64,000 bases of DNA from MGIIb-O5 sp036154155 (lineage in GTDB: Archaea > Thermoplasmatota > Poseidoniia > Poseidoniales > Thalassarchaeaceae): the NCBI GenBank assembly GCA_036154155.1, contig JAYZLP010000023.1, forward strand, positions 6,760 through 70,759, written 5' to 3'. A model generated the notes under the pieces. The model was given only the letters and a program-made list of their open reading frames with translations. It made no database searches and was not told the origin of the DNA. Made by a program: the position numbers and the translations under genes. Of this stretch, positions 45,324-52,961 are shown piece by piece. The stretch's first letter is position 1, and each line of letters starts with the position of its first letter.

Positions 45324-46535
45324 ATGGTGGCGGAGGTCATGCCGCTATCTGGAAATCTAGAATGGCGCGAAAGGCTTTCCATGATGCCGGTCCCACTGGC
45401 TGTATCTTCCGACCCTTTGACCATGTCTTGCCTAAATTCCCTAATCGAGGAAGGAAGAGTTTCTCGTAACCAGGGGATCAAGTTATTCGAGAATCCGTCT
45501 CTTTCCTCCGTCACATCACTCGCAAACATGGTAAAGAAGTCCAGATACGGGGATAACGTATTTTTCAATGAGAATCTACATGTTAACACTACCAATATCT
45601 GTGTCTTAGCATGCCGTTTTTGCGCATTCAGGAAGGGACCTAGGCATCCCGATGCTTACGAATTGGACAAAGACGAATACCTGGGTAGGATAAGGCCATT
45701 TTCAGGCTCCATTGATGAAGTTCACACAGTAGGTGGCCTCCATCCAAATTGGGATGTCGAGGACTATTGCAGGCTGTTTTCTGCTACCAAATTAGAATTC
45801 CCGCACATCCATATCAAGGCTCTAACAGCCGTTGAGATCAAACACCTCTCTCAACGATCCTCATTGCCCGTCAAGGAGACGCTCTCATTGCTCTCCGAAG
45901 CAGGGTTGGACTCGCTCCCCGGTGGCGGTGCTGAGATACTAGTTGACCACGTTAGAGACAGGATATGCATGGGCAAGGAGTCCTCCCGGGAATATCTCGA
46001 TATCCATTCAATAGCCCATGGTATAGGCATGCCAACAAATTGCACAATGTTATTTGGCACAGTCGAAACAATCGAAGACAGGGTCGAGCACCTCATACGA
46101 CTGAGGGAGCAGCAGGATATCAGTGAGGGATTCCAGTGCTTCGTCCCATACCCTTTCCTCCCTGACAAAACGAGGCTGCCGGAGGCTCAACTAGCGACTG
46201 GTAGCGAGATCATTAGGGTAATTTCCCTATCTAGGATAATGTTGGACAACATTCCCCACATTAAGGCATACAGGATGAATATAGGAGACAAGCTATCGTC
46301 ATTGGCACTCACGTGCGGTGCGGACGATATTGATGGAACGGTCGGCCACGAAGAAATTATGCACGTTGCTGGAAGCTCTACTAGGCTTGACACGAGCTCT
46401 GACCAGCTAGCAGCATTGGTATCTTCTACTGGCTCGATTCCTGTTAAAAGAAACTCTAACTACTCCACATTCGAGCTCTATACGACTAATAATCCCTCAT
46501 TCTCGAGAGTTCTGCCTCAGATAGCCATAAATTAG
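45324..46535 (+). CDS. mqnE: Aminodeoxyfutalosine synthase MqnE (radical SAM)
   Basis: MqnE joins SAM to the chorismate-derived enolpyruvyl product of MqnA in the futalosine menaquinone pathway. The radical SAM motif is CVLACRFCAF (CxxxCxxC), preceded by NENLHVNTTNI. EAGLDSLPGGGAEI is the block that distinguishes MqnE/MqnC-type enzymes, and its position fits MqnE. The protein has about 403 residues. The ATG at 45324 has AGGTG 9 nt upstream; ATG at 45381 is an alternative. mqnA follows 14 nt later. Confidence 0.87.
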   Translation: MVAEVMPLSGNLEWRERLSMMPVPLAVSSDPLTMSCLNSLIEEGRVSRNQGIKLFENPSLSSVTSLANMVKKSRYGDNVFFNENLHVNTTNICVLACRFCAFRKGPRHPDAYELDKDEYLGRIRPFSGSIDEVHTVGGLHPNWDVEDYCRLFSATKLEFPHIHIKALTAVEIKHLSQRSSLPVKETLSLLSEAGLDSLPGGGAEILVDHVRDRICMGKESSREYLDIHSIAHGIGMPTNCTMLFGTVETIEDRVEHLIRLREQQDISEGFQCFVPYPFLPDKTRLPEAQLATGSEIIRVISLSRIMLDNIPHIKAYRMNIGDKLSSLALTCGADDIDGTVGHEEIMHVAGSSTRLDTSSDQLAALVSSTGSIPVKRNSNYSTFELYTTNNPSFSRVLPQIAIN

Positions 46536-46549
46536 GTCAGGTGCAAATT

Positions 46550-47350
46550 ATGAGTTGGATGGATGTGATAGGCAGGGTCTCATTCGCGAATTGTGATCCA
46601 ATTTTCGATGGATTGGATGAGAAGTGGTCTGTTCTCTCGGCTCCACCCGCTTGGCTAACCGGGCATGTTCTCAGAAAGGACTGCCTGACGGCACCCATAC
46701 CAGCTGCTGACTACGCGTTGCACCATGACGAGCTTTTCCTCCTCCCTGACCTGGGGATTGTTAGTAGCGGGGATGTAGGATCCGTTCTTCTGTTCGGGTC
46801 AAGGCCTCTGGAAAGCATGAGGGATATCGCACTACCTTCCGACTCCTCCACATCCAAGGTACTACTCAGATGGGCACTCGGTAATAGAGGCCTAGATCCA
46901 AAATTCGTCGATTCTGGTCCAGATATAGATACAATGCTGGCAAAATGCGATGGGGCCTTGCTTATCGGTGACCGTTCACTTTTGGCTTCAAGGGAGTACC
47001 CCGATTTAGTACAATTGGATCTTGGGCGTGAATGGAACGAATCCACTGGTCTGCCAATGGTCTTCGGCGTGTTTGCAGCTAGACGCGACACGCCGATAAA
47101 TCACTTGATGGGGGCATACGATGATATGATTTCTCAGCTGGAGAAATTCGAGACTGATGATTCATGGAGGGCTAGTGTTGTTTCCAGGACATCTGAGAAA
47201 TTAGGATTCCCTTACTCTAGAATGGACGACTATTTTCGGCGCGAGGTAAGGAATAGGATGAATGACAGGGATGTCGAAGGATTGACGACCTTCCTGGAAA
47301 TTGCCTGCGGATTGGAAGATGTTCCGCATTGGGCCTTTCATTCGGAATAG
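46550..47350 (+). CDS. mqnA: Chorismate dehydratase MqnA
   Basis: MqnA dehydrates chorismate to 3-enolpyruvylbenzoate in the futalosine pathway. The 266-residue protein begins MSWMDVIGRVSFANCDPIF, matching the usual GRI.Y.N..P start. It has APIPAADYALHHDEL (the site of the conserved Ser is altered), a hinge with LLIGDRSLLA, and DLGREWNESTGLPMVFGVFA, a hallmark of MqnA. AGGTG lies 6 nt before the ATG at 46550. It is in an operon with mqnE. Confidence 0.85.
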   Translation: MSWMDVIGRVSFANCDPIFDGLDEKWSVLSAPPAWLTGHVLRKDCLTAPIPAADYALHHDELFLLPDLGIVSSGDVGSVLLFGSRPLESMRDIALPSDSSTSKVLLRWALGNRGLDPKFVDSGPDIDTMLAKCDGALLIGDRSLLASREYPDLVQLDLGREWNESTGLPMVFGVFAARRDTPINHLMGAYDDMISQLEKFETDDSWRASVVSRTSEKLGFPYSRMDDYFRREVRNRMNDRDVEGLTTFLEIACGLEDVPHWAFHSE

Positions 47351-47817
47351 TTGAGCCTCTTGCTGGCAACCCATTCTAGGAGGTCTAATGCGACCTCGCA
47401 AGATTCCGCTACAACGATGTCCCTATCGTCCTTGAACTCTTCAAGGACACCCAGTGCCTTCCTATCTCCTATCGCACCCAATGCTTCTGCAGCCTCGTGC
47501 CTAACCATGACATCCTCTTCCATGTCTCGCAGCCTCTCAATTAGGTGTGGAACTGCATGAGAATCTTGCATTTGCCCCATCACATATGCAATTTCATGCT
47601 TCAGTAGTGCTGAATCTGATGTGAATGCCGCAGCAAGGGCCTCTACGGAGTCCTTGCCACCAATATTCCTCAACGCGAATAGTGCCCTCATCCTCTGAAA
47701 CATCCTCTCTTTCTCGTCGCAAATCGTCTTCCTAAGGCTAGGAACATCAGAATCGCTGCTAGGAGGAGCAGGATCTACTGAGTCGAACTCACTCATCTCC
47801 GGCTTTTCACCATTCAT
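47338..47817 (-). CDS. Half-length deoxyhypusine hydroxylase-like HEAT-repeat protein
   Basis: This 159-residue HEAT-repeat protein has two His-Glu pairs, H74-E75 in SALLKHEIAYVMGQMQD and H107-E108 in VMVRHEAAEALGAIGD, 33 residues apart. Those pairs, their spacing, and the segments SVDPAPP, RALFALRN and AESCEVALD are what I recall from eukaryotic DOHH. That enzyme has two such halves and binds a di-iron centre with four HE pairs to hydroxylate deoxyhypusine on eIF5A. One module here could form the site as a homodimer. A generic HEAT/PBS-lyase repeat protein is the alternative. It follows mqnD directly (ATG next to the stop) and overlaps mqnA by 13 bp. Confidence 0.75.
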   Translation of the reverse strand: MNGEKPEMSEFDSVDPAPPSSDSDVPSLRKTICDEKERMFQRMRALFALRNIGGKDSVEALAAAFTSDSALLKHEIAYVMGQMQDSHAVPHLIERLRDMEEDVMVRHEAAEALGAIGDRKALGVLEEFKDDRDIVVAESCEVALDLLEWVASKRLNYSE

Positions 47818-48678
47818 TTACTCACCCGATCCAATGAATATTATTGAGTCCACATCTAGTGTTTCCCTAACCATTCCGATTCTTTGCCCCTCCTTCAGAA
47901 ATAGGCGTATTGCATCCCTGCCGTCCTCTCCGTAGTCTAGAGTCCTTTCGTTGACATACATCCCAACAAATTCCCTATTCGTGTCATCGTCTATCCCCCT
48001 GCCCCACGCTTTTGCGAATTCAAGGGCTGCGGTCGGGTTAGCTAACGAATGCTCGATGCTATTCCTGACATCAGCAGTAAGTTGTTCGCACAACTCAACA
48101 CCAAGGTCCTTCCTCACGACATTTCCGCCCAGGGGTAGCGGTAGACCTGTGTGCTCATTCCACCACACCCCTAGATCCAAAACCAACTTTACCCCTTCTG
48201 ACTCCCATGTCAACTGACCTTCATGAATTATCAATCCCAAATCGTACTTTCCCTCGGATACTCCTGGGAGAATTTCATCGAATGGTACCACCTCTATGTC
48301 GACATCTCCCCATGCCAGCCTCAATGCCAGATATGCGCTCGTCCCCAGTCCGGGTATTGCAATCTTCGTTCTCCTAGCCTCTTCAATGGACATGTCTCTG
48401 TTAGAAATTAGCATAGGGCCATAACCCTCTCCCATAGAAGCGCCACAGTTCATCAGATGGTACTTATCGGAAATCTCCGGGAATGAATGGATGCTTACTG
48501 CTGAAACTTCATACTCACCAAGGAGGGCGTGTTTGTTCAGGGTCTCAATATCAAGAAGTACATGTTCATACTCTCTGTCACCAGTATCGATAGCCCCTGT
48601 TGTCATCGCATGAAACATGAATGCATCATCGGGATCTGGGGAATGGCCAACTCGGTACGCCCCCGCCTTACTACTCAT
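47818..48678 (-). CDS. mqnD: 1,4-dihydroxy-6-naphthoate synthase MqnD
   Basis: MqnD cyclises the dehypoxanthine futalosine-derived product to 1,4-dihydroxy-6-naphthoate. The 286-residue protein starts MSSKAGAYRVGHSPDPDDAFMF, and the GHSPDPDD..MF block is diagnostic. It also has VSAVSIHSFPEI, IPGLGTSAYLALRL, GLIIHEGQLTW and WWNEHTGLPLPLGGNVVRKD, all typical. The ATG at 48678 is used; the open frame runs to 48783 without support. The DOHH-like gene follows in the same transcript. Confidence 0.9.
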   Translation of the reverse strand: MSSKAGAYRVGHSPDPDDAFMFHAMTTGAIDTGDREYEHVLLDIETLNKHALLGEYEVSAVSIHSFPEISDKYHLMNCGASMGEGYGPMLISNRDMSIEEARRTKIAIPGLGTSAYLALRLAWGDVDIEVVPFDEILPGVSEGKYDLGLIIHEGQLTWESEGVKLVLDLGVWWNEHTGLPLPLGGNVVRKDLGVELCEQLTADVRNSIEHSLANPTAALEFAKAWGRGIDDDTNREFVGMYVNERTLDYGEDGRDAIRLFLKEGQRIGMVRETLDVDSIIFIGSGE

Positions 48679-48766
48679 GTGCCTTCGGTATGGGACGCAT
48701 AGAAAATTCCTTTCCTGCTGAATTGTGTATGGCAACAGTGAATAGCCATCGCTCGGTCCCAGATTT

Positions 48767-48964
48767 GTGCCTGACCCGACCAAACTATCAACCGCTACTG
48801 GTCAACTCGGGCCTATATGCGCAGTTACAGGGAAGGCACTGACGTTCTCGGAGGCGATCGTCGTCGATGACAGATTCGTTTGCTACGAGGCATACCTCGA
48901 ATTAACGGGCAACGAGCCAGCTACGGACTCAAAGGAAGTACCTACCAGCCTAGTACTGGATTAG
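48767..48964 (+). CDS. Small Cys-containing protein upstream of priS, unknown function
   Basis: This 65-residue frame begins at GTG. It has ICAVTGKALTFSEAIVVDDR and VCYEAYLELTG, with two Cys about 20 residues apart, reminiscent of half a zinc-binding or LIM-like unit. It fills the gap between mqnD and priS and ends about 38 nt before the likely priS start. There is no recognised family; it may be a real short gene or a chance frame. Confidence 0.4.
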   Translation: MPDPTKLSTATGQLGPICAVTGKALTFSEAIVVDDRFVCYEAYLELTGNEPATDSKEVPTSLVLD

Positions 48965-49002
48965 ATGCACATGTTCATGTGCTAGCCTCCATTCAATACC
49001 TC

Positions 49003-50181
49003 ATGGCATCCGGATGGAGTAGGTTCGCTCTGAGATTTAGCGAATACTACCAGTCACTGTCAGTTTCAGACATCTGGGCCCCGCCGAGGCTGAGATCCAG
49101 AGAGTGGATGTTCATCCCATGGGGCAGTAAACCGCCAGATAGGCACAGGGCACTGCCGACAAAGGGAGACCTGTTATCGTACCTCCAAACTAGAGGCCCC
49201 CACTCATGCTTTCACAGTACCGCATATTACGAGGACCCGGGCCAAAGGAAAATGTCTGAGAAGGGTTGGCTAGGTGCGGATTTAATCTTCGACTTGGACG
49301 GTGATCACCTCCCGGGTGTTTCCGATAATGACTTTCCGGGAATGATGGAAAAAATTCAGGAGCAGGCCTGGAGCCTCTGGAACGACTTTCTACATCCTGA
49401 ATTCGGTTTCAAGGAGGAGTATGTTCAGACCACCTTCTCTGGTCACAGGGGATTCCATATTCATGTTCGTGATCCAGCATATCTGCATCTTGATTCGAAT
49501 GCCAGGAGGGAGCTTGTGAATTACATCACTGGGGTGGGAATTGATGTAAAATCGGTAATGGCTGGACCTGACATTGGTTGGTCCGACAGAATTGACTTAG
49601 GATTCGATGGGGTGATAGATTCACTATCTTCAATCTCGTCTTCCTCAGAAAACTCAAAACAACTAGTTAGTGAACTCCACTCCAGTCTCAAATCAAGAAA
49701 CTTTACCTGTTCCGAGGAACTAATCAGGAGACTGGCAGACGAGTCTTCAAAGGGCGATAGAATAGCACGACTTCGTCACGATAGGAGTAGGACAGTATTC
49801 ACGACCCCCAAGCTCAATGAGACATTCTGGGAGCTAGTCAAAGGCGCCCCACTGGCCGTTGGGGAGACTGACGAGAACGTGACAGTCGATGTCAAGAGGG
49901 TAATTAGGTGGGTTGGCAGCCTCCATGGGAAATCTGGATTGAGGGTTACCGAATTCCCGCTCGAAAGATTGGAACCAGATACGTCAATTTCCTTCGATGC
50001 ACTGTCCAGCACACACGTTTTCAGCACACAGTCATCCATCAAGGTCGAGCTCGTGTCCGACGATGTAACCGCTAGAATCGCTAATCAGGACGTTTCCGGA
50101 TCGACTGGAGACGTTTTCGATGTACATGAGGCCATGGCCACATTTTTGTCCCTCAAAGGGTGGGCAAGGACTGTAGAATGA
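49003..50181 (+). CDS. priS: DNA primase catalytic subunit PriS
   Basis: PriS synthesises replication primers together with PriL. The 392-residue protein starts MASGWSRFALRFSEYYQSL. The catalytic Asp pair is in LIFDLDGDHL, the triphosphate-binding motif is TFSGHRGFHIHV, and REWMFIPWG is the N-terminal block typical of archaeal small primases. The ATG at 49003 fits the family; GTG at 48979 is an alternative. PriL is not in the window. Confidence 0.93.
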   Translation: MASGWSRFALRFSEYYQSLSVSDIWAPPRLRSREWMFIPWGSKPPDRHRALPTKGDLLSYLQTRGPHSCFHSTAYYEDPGQRKMSEKGWLGADLIFDLDGDHLPGVSDNDFPGMMEKIQEQAWSLWNDFLHPEFGFKEEYVQTTFSGHRGFHIHVRDPAYLHLDSNARRELVNYITGVGIDVKSVMAGPDIGWSDRIDLGFDGVIDSLSSISSSSENSKQLVSELHSSLKSRNFTCSEELIRRLADESSKGDRIARLRHDRSRTVFTTPKLNETFWELVKGAPLAVGETDENVTVDVKRVIRWVGSLHGKSGLRVTEFPLERLEPDTSISFDALSSTHVFSTQSSIKVELVSDDVTARIANQDVSGSTGDVFDVHEAMATFLSLKGWARTVE

Positions 50182-50250
50182 CCACAACACACTAACCTAT
50201 CCACAGAATATTGAATAGTGTAGAGTTTCGGATTCGTTACAGTGGGGCAT

Positions 50251-50979
50251 ATGCCAGACGACGAAGAAACCGAAGGTGGGCCTTCAGGGATGCCGCTTCC
50301 GCCGCTTCCCCCAGGCATTGCGATGCCTCCTCCGCCACCCCCCCCTCCACTCCCAGACGAGTCCATAGAGAGTGCAATTGACGAGAATCCGCCCCTGCCT
50401 ACATTGCCGAGTCAAGAAGAAGAGTCGGAATCCAATGATTTCCAAGCGCACTGGGAGAAAAGAAAGCTTGAGGAGTCGACCGAGTCATCCGGCAATAGGG
50501 ATAGCATGTACGGCCATATTGATAGGATATCTTCAGGGCAGGTCGGAACTTTGTTAGATAGATTTTCGGATAGATTCGGCTCCGAATTGGATAGGGAAAT
50601 TATCGTTCTTAGGAAGAAGCAGCAACAGGATATGCTGGCAATCAAGCCCATTGTAGAGCTCATCTCCGCACCAGAATCTGATGATGACGCGATTGAAGAG
50701 AGCGAGGATGATGAGTTCCCAGAATTTTTCTCTATAGTCAATGAACTGTTAGGAAATATGCCCGAGGAATTCGTTCAGGAGTTCATAGAGTCGGAATCAT
50801 TCGAGCTTTTCCAGAATGTGGGTGAAGACCCATCAGGTTGCGATCATGACACCAGGAGCGAGTTTTTCACCATGATTAATTCAGTTCTAGGAGACCTTCC
50901 CGAGAGCGAAATTAATGACTTCGTTGCTTCACCTGGGTTCCAAGTCTTTCAACGAATGAGTGAGTTATACGGAGAGTGA
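50251..50979 (+). CDS. Proline-rich acidic protein with a duplicated 38-residue module
   Basis: This protein of about 242 residues is not recognised. Residues about 10-40 are a Pro-rich run (LPPLPPGIAMPPPPPPPPLP). A charged helical middle follows (RFSDRFGSELDREIIVLRKKQQQ). The C-terminus holds two copies of one helical module: EFFSIVNELLGNMPEEFVQ... and EFFTMINSVLGDLPESEIN..., each ending F(E/Q)(L/V)FQ. The start is ATG at 50251 or GTG at 50242. It overlaps the next membrane-protein gene by 20 nt, suggesting joint function. Confidence 0.65.
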   Translation: MPDDEETEGGPSGMPLPPLPPGIAMPPPPPPPPLPDESIESAIDENPPLPTLPSQEEESESNDFQAHWEKRKLEESTESSGNRDSMYGHIDRISSGQVGTLLDRFSDRFGSELDREIIVLRKKQQQDMLAIKPIVELISAPESDDDAIEESEDDEFPEFFSIVNELLGNMPEEFVQEFIESESFELFQNVGEDPSGCDHDTRSEFFTMINSVLGDLPESEINDFVASPGFQVFQRMSELYGE

Positions 50980-51787
50980 TGATTTGGGTCTATTGGAGAA
51001 GGCAGGAAAGATTGCGGATGATAATACTGGCGATGAGGAAGCACCTGCTGCAGTTCCCGCAACTGTAGTTTCGGACCCTGAACCAGTTGCAGTAAAGCCG
51101 AAGAAGGAAAAGAAGGCTAAGAAGCCTAAGAAGCAGAAGAAGCCGAGGGCAAAGAAGCAGAAGAAGCCCCGATCCTCGGTAAAAGAGCTACCGGATGGCT
51201 TCGAGCTTGCAGGACGTGGGAGGAGTTCACTGAGGTTCATAGTAGACTTCACAGTCAACTTCGGCCTAATCATAGGACTAGTTGTATTTGGACTGGTCTT
51301 GACATATACCGACATTACATGGCCGTTGGTCTTGGTCCTTCTTCTTTCGATATTCAATATGGCGGTAATGCCCATCCAATACAAGAGTTCGATGGGCAAT
51401 GTCATCTCTCGAACAAAGTTCATCAACTCACGCGGCGATTCCGCGATCTTCCTCTATCATATGTTGAAGAACATCAACATTCCAGCCTACCTGATTTTCT
51501 TCGGGGGACTTCTAATTGCTATATCTGCAGGCACTGTATGGACAACAGCAACAAAAATCACCGTTGGGCTATCAATCTCTATTATCCTAATTCCATTCCT
51601 GGATTGGATATTCCGCAGGACGAGGAAGGATAACCTAGGTTTGTGGGAGGTGGCCTTTGGAGGAGTGTGGCTAGTCAGATCGACTGAAACAACCAGTGAC
51701 GGCTCTAAGTTCATGAAGCGGCTGGAGTCAATGGCTCAGTATGCAGAGACCAAGGGTTTCGTTGATGACGAGGACGATGAGTCCTAG
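50960..51787 (+). CDS. RDD-like membrane protein with long Lys-rich cytoplasmic segment
   Basis: The protein has 275 residues from a GTG start. Residues about 45-75 are a Lys/Pro/Arg-rich repeat (KKPKKQKKPRAKKQKKPRS). Four hydrophobic segments follow, at about 92-112, 115-135, 170-190 and 193-213. GRGRSSLRFIVDFTVNFGLI and RRTRKDNLGLWEVAFGG resemble the two ends of RDD-family domains; the match is moderate. The tail is acidic. It overlaps the proline-rich gene upstream and ends next to a convergent CBS-domain gene. Confidence 0.6.
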   Translation: MSYTESDDLGLLEKAGKIADDNTGDEEAPAAVPATVVSDPEPVAVKPKKEKKAKKPKKQKKPRAKKQKKPRSSVKELPDGFELAGRGRSSLRFIVDFTVNFGLIIGLVVFGLVLTYTDITWPLVLVLLLSIFNMAVMPIQYKSSMGNVISRTKFINSRGDSAIFLYHMLKNINIPAYLIFFGGLLIAISAGTVWTTATKITVGLSISIILIPFLDWIFRRTRKDNLGLWEVAFGGVWLVRSTETTSDGSKFMKRLESMAQYAETKGFVDDEDDES

Positions 51788-51788
51788 A

Positions 51789-52844
51789 TCACTCGCTCTC
51801 CTCAATACGCTGTTTGGCTAGCTCACGCATATCTTCGTGATGTACGCCAACGTCAATTCCAGCCTGGTCTGACTCATCGACTATCTCTACGCCTAGTAGC
51901 GTCTCAATCACATCCTCCATAGTCACGAGTCCCTCTGTACCTCCGAATTCGTCCTTAACAATCAAGATCTGGGTTTTGTTCTCCAGCAGTACATCCAATG
52001 CTCGATCCACGGAATCATCGTCACGACATGTAATCACTTCTCTGGAAATTTCTGACATCTTCTTGCCATATTCATCAACAGCTGCTCTGCGTAGTATCTC
52101 ACTCCTCAGAACAACTCCCCTCACATCATCAATGGTGTCTCCAGTCACAGGCATCCTCCCATGTATCATGATGGGTATATTCGCCATTACATCGGATACG
52201 GTATCATCTACATTCACCGATGTAACTACGACACGTGGAGTCATCACCTCACTGATTTTTATTTCTCTCAATCTCAGTAGGTTATGTATGACAGTCTCCT
52301 CATCTTGTTCAATTACATGGGTTTCTTCGGCAATATCCGCTAATACAGACAGCTCATTCCTAGTAACGGTCTCAGTCTCTACCTCTGGCAATAGTGACCT
52401 AGTCAATTGAATCGGCTTAACTATCACCCACAGCAACACCATCATTGAATTCAATGCCCTAGCTGACGGTATCGTCAACTTCCTCCAGTATAGTGCGCCA
52501 ATCGTCTTAGGTAGAATTTCACTCAGCAGCAGTATAGCTAGTGTTAGAACGGCCGCGGCTACATGCACGATCGTCCCTCCGCCAAATTGTGTCTGTACCT
52601 CCGCTCCTACACCTAATGCGCCAACAGTGTGTGCTATCGTGTTGAGGGTCAGTATGGCAGTCAATGGCCTCTCAGGATCATCCTTCCATTCACTCCACCT
52701 TTCACTAATGGATGGGTGAGTGTCCTTTAGGGCAGCAATGTGCCCGTGCGTTGTTGAGAGGAGCACAGCCTCAAGTATGCTGCATAGGAATGAAGCTCCC
52801 AGTGCCAGGGATGCATACGCAATGATCAGTGTATAGTCAACCAA
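51789..52844 (-). CDS. CNNM/DUF21 and CBS-domain membrane protein
   Basis: This 351-residue protein has an N-terminal DUF21 (CNNM) membrane domain with about four helices (residues 1-140, including ILLSEILPKTIGALYW). Two CBS domains follow (about 195-325), seen in ISEVMTPRVVVTSVN and DEFGGTEGLVTMEDVIETLLG. Related proteins are magnesium or cation exporters, or their regulators, in the cytoplasmic membrane. The C-terminal CorC/HlyC domain is absent. The start appears to be TTG at 52844. Confidence 0.87.
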   Translation of the reverse strand: MVDYTLIIAYASLALGASFLCSILEAVLLSTTHGHIAALKDTHPSISERWSEWKDDPERPLTAILTLNTIAHTVGALGVGAEVQTQFGGGTIVHVAAAVLTLAILLLSEILPKTIGALYWRKLTIPSARALNSMMVLLWVIVKPIQLTRSLLPEVETETVTRNELSVLADIAEETHVIEQDEETVIHNLLRLREIKISEVMTPRVVVTSVNVDDTVSDVMANIPIMIHGRMPVTGDTIDDVRGVVLRSEILRRAAVDEYGKKMSEISREVITCRDDDSVDRALDVLLENKTQILIVKDEFGGTEGLVTMEDVIETLLGVEIVDESDQAGIDVGVHHEDMRELAKQRIEESE

Positions 52845-52961
52845 CTAGATTTCCTCACGGTATTTTGGGCGCGAATAGCACGTCACTATGAGTCACGATT
52901 GGCTGCTCCCGGACCCCTTACGACCGATTGCGACATAAATAGGTGTCTAACCCCTAGAGTC

